Assembly (NCBI GenBank): GCA_963789215.1
Contig: CAWBJY010000002.1
Location: forward strand, 434,001-498,000
Source of the DNA: Phormidesmis sp963789215
GTDB lineage: Bacteria > Cyanobacteriota > Cyanobacteriia > Phormidesmidales > Phormidesmidaceae
Length of the DNA stretch: 64,000 nucleotides
Direction of reading: 5' to 3'
The position numbers and the translations under genes are program-made. Positions 42,761 through 49,614 of this stretch are shown here, piece after piece. Under the pieces are notes generated by a model. That model saw nothing but the letters and a program-made list of their open reading frames with translations. It did no database searches and was not told where the DNA came from. Position 1 is the first letter of the stretch. Each line of letters opens with the position of its first letter.

Positions 42761-44218
42761 ATGGTCTCCACCGCAGAGAAGACAGGCATTGGCTACATAA
42801 CTCAAATTATTGGCCCAGTTTTAGACGTTAAGTTTCCGGGCGACAGCTTGCCCCAAATCTATAACGCAATTCAAATCACCGGCACTAACCCAGCCGGAAA
42901 CGAAGTATCTGTGACTTGTGAAGTGCAGCAGTTACTTGGCGACTCTCAAGTTCGCGCGGTTTCTATGAGCACCACAGACGGCCTAGTCCGAGGTATGGAA
43001 GCTAAAGACCTCGGCGCACCGATTTCTGTACCTGTCGGTAAAGCTACTTTAGGCCGAATCTTTAACGTACTGGGCGAGCCCGTAGATGAAAGAGGCCCCG
43101 TCGATGCAGAAGCCACGCTACCGATTCACCGACCCGCTCCCAAGCTAGTAGATCTTGAGACTAAGCCTGCCGTGTTTGAAACCGGTATCAAGGTCGTCGA
43201 TTTGCTCGCTCCCTACAGAAGAGGCGGAAAAGTAGGTCTCTTCGGCGGTGCAGGGGTGGGCAAAACGGTTCTGATTCAAGAGCTGATTAATAACATTGCA
43301 AAAGAGCACAGCGGCGTATCTGTGTTTGGCGGTGTAGGCGAACGTACCCGCGAAGGGAACGACCTCTACAACGAATTTATCGAATCTGGCGTAATTAACG
43401 CTGACGATTTGAGCCAGTCCAAAGTGGCTTTGGTATACGGTCAGATGAACGAGCCACCGGGTGCTCGAATGCGCGTTGCCCTTTCTGCGTTGACGATGGC
43501 TGAGTACTTCCGCGACATTAATAAGCAGGACGTATTGCTCTTTGTAGACAACATCTTCCGCTTTGTACAGGCTGGTTCTGAAGTATCCGCGCTGCTAGGT
43601 AGAATGCCTTCTGCGGTAGGCTACCAGCCTACTCTGGGTACTGATATGGGTGACTTGCAAGAGCGAATTGCTTCTACCACTGAAGGCTCTATTACCTCTA
43701 TTCAGGCTGTCTACGTTCCTGCGGACGACCTCACAGACCCTGCACCCGCAACGACGTTTGCTCACCTAGACGCGACGACAACGCTTTCTAGAGCGCTGGC
43801 TTCTAAAGGCATTTACCCTGCGGTAGATCCTTTGGACTCTACTTCCACGATGCTTCAGCCAGATATCGTGGGAGCCGAGCACTATGCAACGGCTCGTGCG
43901 GTTCAGTCCACTTTGCAGCGCTACAAAGAGCTACAGGACATCATCGCTATTTTGGGCTTAGACGAGCTTTCTGAGGAAGATCGTCAGGTGGTTGCCCGCG
44001 CTCGCAAAATTGAGAAATTCCTTTCACAGCCTTTCTTCGTAGCTGAGGTCTTTACCGGGATGTCTGGTAAGTACGTCACGCTAGAAGAGACCATCAAAGG
44101 ATTCAACATGATTCTTGATGGCAAGCTAGATGACGTTCCTGAGCAAGCCTTTTATCTAAAAGGTGGCATTGAGGAAGTGATGGAAGCGGCTGAGAAGATG
44201 AAAGCAGAAGCTGCTTAA
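42761..44218 (+). CDS. atpD: ATP synthase F1 beta subunit (cyanobacterial atpB)
   Basis: The 485-residue protein has the catalytic P-loop GGAGVGKTVLIQELINN, the VFGGVGERTREGNDLYNE segment with the catalytic glutamate, Walker B VLLFVDNIFRF, and the ALLGRMPSAVGYQPTL beta signature. It carries the catalytic nucleotide sites of F1 on the cytoplasmic side of thylakoid and plasma membranes. As in many cyanobacteria, beta and epsilon form a separate two-gene unit apart from the main atp cluster. A strong hairpin lies between them. Confidence 0.98.
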   Translation: MVSTAEKTGIGYITQIIGPVLDVKFPGDSLPQIYNAIQITGTNPAGNEVSVTCEVQQLLGDSQVRAVSMSTTDGLVRGMEAKDLGAPISVPVGKATLGRIFNVLGEPVDERGPVDAEATLPIHRPAPKLVDLETKPAVFETGIKVVDLLAPYRRGGKVGLFGGAGVGKTVLIQELINNIAKEHSGVSVFGGVGERTREGNDLYNEFIESGVINADDLSQSKVALVYGQMNEPPGARMRVALSALTMAEYFRDINKQDVLLFVDNIFRFVQAGSEVSALLGRMPSAVGYQPTLGTDMGDLQERIASTTEGSITSIQAVYVPADDLTDPAPATTFAHLDATTTLSRALASKGIYPAVDPLDSTSTMLQPDIVGAEHYATARAVQSTLQRYKELQDIIAILGLDELSEEDRQVVARARKIEKFLSQPFFVAEVFTGMSGKYVTLEETIKGFNMILDGKLDDVPEQAFYLKGGIEEVMEAAEKMKAEAA

Positions 44219-44236
44219 GCCTCATCCTGATTTTCT

Positions 44237-44274
44237 GTAGGGATAGCGCGGTCGATGATTTGCGTTATCCCTAC
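44237..44274 (+). promoter_or_regulatory. Stable hairpin between ATP synthase beta and epsilon genes
   Basis: GTAGGGATAGCGC and GCGTTATCCCTAC can pair over 13 positions (one G-U), with a 12-base loop. It lies 18 bases after the beta stop and 71 bases before the epsilon start. No T tract follows, so it is more likely an mRNA stability or processing element than a terminator. Confidence 0.6.
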
Positions 44275-44344
44275 GAAACATATGGTCTGAGATAAAGGCA
44301 ATCTAATTCCCAGGCCTGACAATTCATATTCATTTGAGAAAGCT

Positions 44345-44761
44345 ATGTCTTTAGTCGTGCGCGTTGTTGCGCCTGATAAAACGGTTTGGGATGACGAAGC
44401 CGAAGAAGTAATTTTGCCGAGTACCACCGGTCAGCTCGGCATTTTAGGCGGTCACGCTCCTTTGCTGACTGCTCTAGATACGGGCGTGTTACGCGTACGT
44501 GCTACTAGCGGCAGCAAGGAGTGGACATCTATTGCCCTGATGGGTGGCTTCGCTGAAGTAGAAGAAGACGAAGTGACGATTCTAGTCAACGGCGCGGAGC
44601 GCGGTGACAGTATCGATAGAGAAGAAGCTGAAAAGGATTACCAGGAAGCACAGGCAAAGTCGAATAGCGTGTCTGGCGACGACCGCAAAGCAGTAATGCA
44701 GGTAGGCAAAGCCTTGAAGAAAGCTCGCGCTCGGTTGCAGGCGGCAGGCGGCAGTGTGTAG
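44345..44761 (+). CDS. atpC: ATP synthase F1 epsilon subunit (cyanobacterial atpE)
   Basis: The 138-residue protein shows the epsilon beta-sandwich start LVVRVVAPDKTVWDDEAEEV, the TGQLGILGGHAPLLTALDTG signature, and a helical C terminus (LKKARARLQAAGG). Epsilon is part of the rotor and inhibits ATP hydrolysis. It follows beta by 126 bp with the intergenic hairpin between, and a strong terminator follows. Confidence 0.97.
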   Translation: MSLVVRVVAPDKTVWDDEAEEVILPSTTGQLGILGGHAPLLTALDTGVLRVRATSGSKEWTSIALMGGFAEVEEDEVTILVNGAERGDSIDREEAEKDYQEAQAKSNSVSGDDRKAVMQVGKALKKARARLQAAGGSV

Positions 44762-45107
44762 CTCTCTAGAATGCTAGTCATGAGAATTAGGCTGACTTGA
44801 AACCTTAGCGGTTTTTTGAATAGCTTGATGAGCAAAAGTCGTCGCCGTTTTACGGGCTGTGAAAAGCTAAAACGACGACGGCTTTTGTCTTTTAACTGGA
44901 TCTTGCAAAGTACTGATGAGCGAGCCTATCTGCCTATGGCTACATCAGGTTTTTTGAGAAATGTTCTTTTTAAGAACCTGATTGTATGAAGAGTTGACCT
45001 CTGTTGCTGCATGAATGAAGTGGGTAATAGGGCTCCATATTTAATTTAGAAAGCCGTTTTTGTTTGGAGCGGTTATTCCATTGCTTTGTATAAGAGACCC
45101 ATAAATT
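44762..45107. other. Intergenic region after the ATP synthase genes
   Basis: About 345 bp. The left part holds the long terminator hairpin at 44833-44891. The right part is the likely promoter and leader for the small exported protein at 45108. No gene is visible. Confidence 0.5.
44833..44891 (+). terminator. Terminator after the ATP synthase beta-epsilon unit
   Basis: A 20-base arm starting CAAAAGTCGTCGCC pairs with its counterpart ending GGCTTTTG with only G-U exceptions, enclosing a 15-base loop, and is followed by TCTTTT. It lies about 70 bases after the epsilon stop. Confidence 0.8.
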
Positions 45108-45575
45108 ATGCGATATAAAGTAAGTTTATGCGCTGCTGTGCTTGCGCTGAGCGGATTTTCATTAGGTATGGCTGCTGCTCCTGAAGCTTGGGCTGACCCA
45201 GTGGATAACTATGTAGGCGTGGGCGTAAGAGGTGGTTTGAATGATGATGTAGCTGCAGTCTTAGGCGCGAAGGTGAAAATTGCTGACTTTGGCGAGCTGA
45301 GCTTATCAGGTAGACCTGCAATCTTTATCGGTAATGAGACCGAGTTTCGCGTTGCTTTGACGGGCGAGGGGGAGGTGTCTCCGGATTTTTCACCTTTTTT
45401 TGGGGGTGGATTGGCTATCAATACGGACGGTAGCGATGATATTGATCCGCTCGTGACGGCTGGCTTGGATTTTAGAATGACTGAGCAGGTGGTTATACAA
45501 GCGGGCGGCAACTTTATCTTTAAGGATGGAGATACAGACGCAGAGCTGACGGCTACTGTGAATTACGCCTTTTAG
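45108..45575 (+). CDS. Exported beta-rich protein of unknown function
   Basis: The 155-residue precursor has a signal peptide (MRYKVSLCAAVLALSGFSLG, cleavage near AWA-DP). The rest alternates strand-like segments ending in aromatic residues and terminates in NYAF with a final phenylalanine, as in outer-membrane beta barrels (NYVGVGVRGGLNDDVAAVLG, SPFFGGGLAINTDGS, AGLDFRMTEQVVIQAGGNF). About eight strands could be drawn, so it may be a small barrel or periplasmic beta protein. No named family is recognised. A strong terminator follows. Confidence 0.7.
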   Translation: MRYKVSLCAAVLALSGFSLGMAAAPEAWADPVDNYVGVGVRGGLNDDVAAVLGAKVKIADFGELSLSGRPAIFIGNETEFRVALTGEGEVSPDFSPFFGGGLAINTDGSDDIDPLVTAGLDFRMTEQVVIQAGGNFIFKDGDTDAELTATVNYAF

Positions 45576-45612
45576 GGCCTGCTTTGAAGCTACTGACTTA
45601 GCTTTAGAAAAT

Positions 45613-45653
45613 ATAAAGAGCCGCCTGGACTAGGAGTCAGGTGGCTCTTTATG
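45613..45653 (+). terminator. Terminator after the exported beta-rich gene
   Basis: AAAGAGCCGCCTG and CAGGTGGCTCTTT pair over 13 positions with one G-U, a 10-base loop, and a T-containing tail. It lies about 40 bases after the stop at 45575. The reverse strand also ends in a short T run, so it may work in both directions. Confidence 0.78.
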
Positions 45654-45819
45654 CTGTTTGCGAACCAAGAGCAAGCCTACTATGCTTAACCCGAGTAACT
45701 TGTAGGTGCGATCGCCGATAACAACAGCCATCCCCAAACAATTCAGCATAAGCGAGTATCACCAGATTGCCGAACTTGGGTGCTTCTAAGAAGACGAGTA
45801 AAAGCAAAGCAAACAAAAT

Positions 45820-46413
45820 CTATCCAGGGGCAAAATCAATCCACAAAGATTCTAATAAATCAATAAATGCCCGATCTGAAATTGACAGGAGCATCCGGCT
45901 CATCTGCTGGCAAAAAATTTTCGATACTTTTGGAGACGTTCCTTCTGGATGAACGCTCATAAATCCGTGCGCTACTGCATGTCTTAACGCCGTGGCCACA
46001 ATCAGAACGTTGCTGTGCTTGCCGTGCTGAAAAGCAATGAGCTTATCTCTTAGCCTTTCATTTCTAACCGTCTTAATTAGAAATTGAATAATTGCATCTG
46101 ATTCTCTGAGGCTAGCGGCGGGCGAGGTGGCCCAGTCAGCCCATCGTTCGCTTAAATGCTGCTTGGGCCTAGCTGGTACCGCTTTATGAAACTGCTCAAG
46201 TGCGCTATAGGCTAAAAATACTTTTAGGAGTGCACCGTAAGCATCTACCGTGTCGTCGGCGTAACCGTCTGCGTCGATACCATTGAAAGCTCGCGCTAGC
46301 CGGTATCTTGCCGCAAAGCGGTTTAGTTCAGAGAGAGAAATGTGCTCTGGTAGCGCTACAGTGTTGTCTCTTTGCCACTGGCAGAACACTTTCCAATAAG
46401 ACGGGTTTGACAT
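45820..46413 (-). CDS. Helical protein of unknown function with HEPN-like motif
   Basis: The 197-residue protein appears entirely helical. Near the C terminus is ALRHAVAHGFM, which fits the R-X4-H spacing of HEPN ribonucleases and pseudo-HEPN proteins, preceded by KLIAFQHGKHSNVLIVATA. No signal peptide or membrane helix is visible. The match is one short motif, so HEPN membership is only a suggestion. No partner toxin-antitoxin gene such as a MNT nucleotidyltransferase lies next to it; the neighbour on that side is ycf65, 88 bp upstream. Confidence 0.55.
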   Translation of the reverse strand: MSNPSYWKVFCQWQRDNTVALPEHISLSELNRFAARYRLARAFNGIDADGYADDTVDAYGALLKVFLAYSALEQFHKAVPARPKQHLSERWADWATSPAASLRESDAIIQFLIKTVRNERLRDKLIAFQHGKHSNVLIVATALRHAVAHGFMSVHPEGTSPKVSKIFCQQMSRMLLSISDRAFIDLLESLWIDFAPG

Positions 46414-46501
46414 TTCACTGCTTCACTAATATCAAAAGAAACCCCCTGAGCTAACTGCCAGAGGGTTTACCTGCATCTGCACTAATTAATCAAAGAAGCG
46501 A

Positions 46502-46840
46502 TCATGAACTACCGGTGAAGGCAACTTCTGGAAACTTGATTTGAGCTTCGCTCATTGGCTTGGACTTGCCTTCTTCTTGCCAATAGTTGATGATTTCGGT
46601 TGCCTTGTTGAGCAGATCAACGCGTTCCTCATCGGTGATCCAGGACTTGGATTCAACTTCAGTTTTGAGCTGTTCCCAAGCGTCGTTGCGCGGCCAGAAA
46701 AAGTAGGACGTGAGGGGACTTGTACCCTTTCCAACCACCTGATCGACGGCTAAGGCAACGTCCTTATCCAGCCAAAGTACTTTTAAGATGAACCGGGCAT
46801 CCGATTCAAAGGGTGTTTCATTCGACTCCACAGACTCCAA
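46502..46840 (-). CDS. ycf65: Plastid-specific 30S ribosomal protein 3 homologue (PSRP-3/Ycf65)
   Basis: The 112-residue protein contains the core FILKVLWLDKDVALAVDQVV, SPLTSYFFWPRNDAWEQLK and LLNKATEIINYWQE, which identifies Ycf65/PSRP-3, a small-subunit ribosomal protein of cyanobacteria and plastids. The start is TTG at 46840: a GGAGG ribosome site seven bases upstream fits it well, and no in-frame ATG is available. It is divergent from cobU. Confidence 0.95.
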   Translation of the reverse strand: MESVESNETPFESDARFILKVLWLDKDVALAVDQVVGKGTSPLTSYFFWPRNDAWEQLKTEVESKSWITDEERVDLLNKATEIINYWQEEGKSKPMSEAQIKFPEVAFTGSS

Positions 46841-46959
46841 GCGAAAACCTCCAATTGCGTTCCCAAAATGGGCTAAACTACAGTTCCTTAATCTACCACA
46901 ATCTCAGAGCTTTAATTTTTGACGCTAGCGGTACGACTTCATCATCTACTTCGCCATCT

Positions 46960-47529
46960 ATGAGCATTACGTTAGTCACTGGCCCGGCGCGTTCGGGGAA
47001 GAGCGAGTGGGCAGAAGATTTGGCTAAAAAGGCGGCGAAAAAGAGCGCACAGCAGCTAGTTTATATTGCGACTGCGCAACGCAATTTGGACGATGCGCAA
47101 TGGCAGGCACGAATAGAAAAGCATATACAAAGGCGATCGCAGGATTGGCGCTGTGTGGAAGTTCCGATGGATCTTTCAGAGGCGATCGCCCGCTACACGT
47201 CATCCTACTGCCTGCTCATCGACTCGCTAGGAACCTGGCTTGCTAACTCAATGGCTCAGTCTGACGATGAGTGGCAAACTAGCCAGGCAAATTTAGTGGC
47301 CGCCTTGAGTCAAACTGAAGCAACTGTGATTTTGGTTGCGGAAGAGACGGGCTGGGGCGTGGTGCCTGCTTACGAGCTGGGTCGAACCTTTCGCGATCGC
47401 CTGGGCACACTCAGCCGCCGGGTGGGAGAACTCTCGACTGATGTTTACTTAGTTACCAGCGGCTATGCGATTAACCTAGCCCAGCTGGGCCAAAGCATAG
47501 GCAATTGCTATTCTTCTGATGATAATTAA
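46960..47529 (+). CDS. cobU: Adenosylcobinamide kinase / adenosylcobinamide-phosphate guanylyltransferase
   Basis: The ATG at 46960 gives 189 residues beginning SITLVTGPARSGKSEWAEDL, the P-loop start of CobU/CobP; the open frame extends to 46813 but that part overlaps the ycf65 start and is not conserved-looking. Other blocks are VYIATAQRNLDDAQWQARI with RIEKH, LLIDSLGTWLAN, VILVAEETGWGVVPAYELGR and YLVTSGYAINL. It phosphorylates adenosylcobinamide and adds GMP in the late steps of cobalamin nucleotide-loop assembly. No cobalamin riboswitch is visible upstream. Confidence 0.95.
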   Translation: MSITLVTGPARSGKSEWAEDLAKKAAKKSAQQLVYIATAQRNLDDAQWQARIEKHIQRRSQDWRCVEVPMDLSEAIARYTSSYCLLIDSLGTWLANSMAQSDDEWQTSQANLVAALSQTEATVILVAEETGWGVVPAYELGRTFRDRLGTLSRRVGELSTDVYLVTSGYAINLAQLGQSIGNCYSSDDN

Positions 47530-47608
47530 TTATTTATAGAGAGATATCAATTATAAGGATTTCTCTGTTTATGCTGTTAAGTAGCAGGTTTGTAATGAAA
47601 ATTGTCTT

Positions 47609-48025
47609 ATGGCTTCGCTTGGTGAAGTAAAAAAGTATCTGGCTCACTGGTTTCAGCTAGGTAAGGGTGTGATCAGCGACACGGACGATGCTGTTTACTT
47701 GCCTAAGAGCATTATTCAAGGTGATTGCTATAGCGATGAGTTCGAGCACTGCTGGCAAACCCTGATGAAGGCAGATCCTAGTACGCTTCATCTAAGAGGT
47801 ACTGAACAATCGCTGGCCGACTTGCTGTTGCCTAGTTGGGAAATCGTGAGCTGTGCTAGATGCGATATGCCGATTCCGATAACCTATAAGCAGCTTCCTT
47901 CGACTCCTTGCACCTGCGACGACTTGCCAAACTGGCCGGACGAAACGTTGCCTCGTCCAAGACTGCCTGTGAATAGCCACGATCATTTAGCGAAATTGCG
48001 ATCGCGTCTAGAGGAACAGCGCTAG
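47609..48025 (+). CDS. Cysteine-motif protein of unknown function
   Basis: The 138-residue protein has a helical N terminus (EVKKYLAHWFQLGKGV) and a cysteine cluster CARCDMPIPITYKQLPSTP followed by CTC, which could bind zinc or an Fe-S centre. No signal peptide is visible. It lies 79 bp after cobU on the same strand and may share its transcript. I recognise no named family. Confidence 0.62.
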   Translation: MASLGEVKKYLAHWFQLGKGVISDTDDAVYLPKSIIQGDCYSDEFEHCWQTLMKADPSTLHLRGTEQSLADLLLPSWEIVSCARCDMPIPITYKQLPSTPCTCDDLPNWPDETLPRPRLPVNSHDHLAKLRSRLEEQR

Positions 48026-48052
48026 AGCCGAGCAGCCGCGATACGCTTACTT

Positions 48053-49018
48053 TTACACGCTTACCTTCATCTTTTTAGCGTCTCCTACTCTTTCGATGTC
48101 GTAGGTTAGAAAGTCTTTGGCCATCATCGTATTTGGAAAAATCGCCTGCGCTTCAAAGAGCAGGTCGTTTAGCTCAAGTGCGTTTCCAGGTGCATAGCGC
48201 GGACTAAAGTGAGTCAAAATTAGCTGCTGCTTTACCTGCGCGGCTAAGGCGACTTGGGCAGCCATTGTAGAGGTAGAGTGCATTCGTTGATATGCGAGTT
48301 CTGCGTCCTGGTGGGCAAATGTAGCTTCGTGAATGAGAACGTCTGCTTGGTCAGCTAGAGCGATCGCATTTTCACAGAACACCGTATCCGTACAGTAAAC
48401 GAACTTTCGGCCTGCTATCGTTGGCCCACATAAGTCTGCGCCATTAACCTTGCGGCCATCTGCAAGCGTAACGACTTTGCCCTGCTTAAGCTGACCGTAC
48501 AGAGGTCCGGGCGGGATGCCTAAATTCGCCGCCTTTCTAACGTCGAAATGGCCTGTTTGATCTTTCTCGACGACGCGATAGCCGTGCGCTGGAATGCGAT
48601 GCTTTAGTCGCTCGCAGCTCACAACGTAGGTGTCGTCTTCGTAGACTTTGCCAGGTTCGGTAACGTGAACTCTTAGAGGATAAGAAGAATGCGTTTTGGA
48701 GTAGCGGCGGCAGGCATCTAGATACTTGCCAAGTTCAGGTGGGCCGTAAATATCTATTTGCTGCTGGCCTGTTCCGGCCATGCCGCAGCTAGCCAGGAAG
48801 CCGGGAAGACCAAAAATATGGTCGCCATGCATGTGCGTAATAAAGATACGGCGCACCTGGCTAGATTTGAAGTCGCTCTTTAGAAACTGGTGCTGGGTGC
48901 CTTCACCACAGTCAAACAGCCAGACTTCGGCTCTTTGTGGCAAGCGTAGGGCAACGCTAGAGACGTTGCGCGACCTGGTGGGCACGCCCGAACTGGTTCC
49001 TAAAAAAGTAATCTGCAA
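48053..49018 (-). CDS. rnz: Ribonuclease Z (tRNA 3' endonuclease)
   Basis: The metallo-beta-lactamase fold protein has the family start LQITFLGTSSGVPTRSRNVS, the metal motif THMHGDHIFGLPGFL, and later FVYCTDTVF, LIHEATFAHQDAELA and LILTHFSPRY. It removes 3' trailers from pre-tRNAs. The likely start is TTG at 49018 (321 residues), because bacterial RNase Z begins with MQITFLGT-like sequence. The frame extends to 49135 without a better start, and no good Shine-Dalgarno sequence is seen. Its stop lies 27 bp from that of the convergent 47609 gene. Confidence 0.95.
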   Translation of the reverse strand: MQITFLGTSSGVPTRSRNVSSVALRLPQRAEVWLFDCGEGTQHQFLKSDFKSSQVRRIFITHMHGDHIFGLPGFLASCGMAGTGQQQIDIYGPPELGKYLDACRRYSKTHSSYPLRVHVTEPGKVYEDDTYVVSCERLKHRIPAHGYRVVEKDQTGHFDVRKAANLGIPPGPLYGQLKQGKVVTLADGRKVNGADLCGPTIAGRKFVYCTDTVFCENAIALADQADVLIHEATFAHQDAELAYQRMHSTSTMAAQVALAAQVKQQLILTHFSPRYAPGNALELNDLLFEAQAIFPNTMMAKDFLTYDIERVGDAKKMKVSV

Positions 49019-49614
49019 AGCTTTGACTATTGACTCAAATACGCTAGCTCTATATTGACAGAGATTGATAGTAATGGGGTTTTGCGATGCGACTATCCCT
49101 GAGACACCTACGCCAAAGTCAGCGTTGCATAACATCCTTGAACACGCTTTGAGGAAAGCAGACGCTACTAAGATCTGCTGAAAAAACCTGATTGCTCATG
49201 CAGAAAAGGCGTTTCAGGCAGTTTAATAAATGCTGAGAAGCGCAGTTTTTCTAGCTCATCTCAAATAAATAAAGCAGAATCCGCAAAGAAATGTTACTTA
49301 AAACAGTATTTGTTGATACACTACCTATCAGAGATTTAACAAGTGCGCTTATCTCCAAGGACAGATAGAGGCGGCGGTGTTATCCGAGCTGGCTGTCTTT
49401 GGATCTCTGGCTATCTTGCGGCGGCTGCTTTGTGCAGACAGAGCAGCGAAGTCTCCTCTCTATTGAGCGATCAATAAACAACTTAGAAATCAAACCCCTC
49501 CAGCATCTGAAGCGATTCAGGTGCTTTTTTTTCCTTCTTCTCAACTTCTCGTCTTAACTTCTATAGCGTCTCATTCATTTCTTCTCCCATTTCTTCGGAG
49601 CTAGCGGATAATAG
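49019..49614. other. Divergent gap between rnz and polA
   Basis: About 600 bp without a protein gene. The left part should contain the rnz promoter. The right part, on the plus strand, contains the multi-hairpin candidate RNA at 49329-49532 with its own promoter and terminator, then about 80 bases of polA leader. Confidence 0.55.
49329..49532 (+). ncRNA. Candidate structured ncRNA or polA leader with GNRA-capped terminator
   Basis: A promoter-like pair TTACTT (49294-49299), 17 bases, TACACT (49317-49322) precedes this segment. Predicted stems are: a closing helix GATTT/AAATC plus AAGT/ACTT (49333-49344 with 49481-49491); TCCAAGGACAG (49354-49364) with CTGTCTTTGGA (49393-49403); GCTGCTTTGT/ACAGAGCAGC (49424-49447); TATTGA/TCAATA with GCGA loop (49461-49476). 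The terminator is AGCATCTGAA, GCGA, TTCAGGTGCT, then eight T (49502-49532). No plus-strand protein gene ends here, so the terminator must serve an RNA or a polA leader. The size of about 200 nt recalls 6S RNA, but I cannot show that. Confidence 0.6.

Noticed and set aside
46813..46959. Extended N terminus for cobU
   Set aside because: It overlaps the ycf65 start and precedes the P-loop start expected for CobU; ATG at 46960 fits better.
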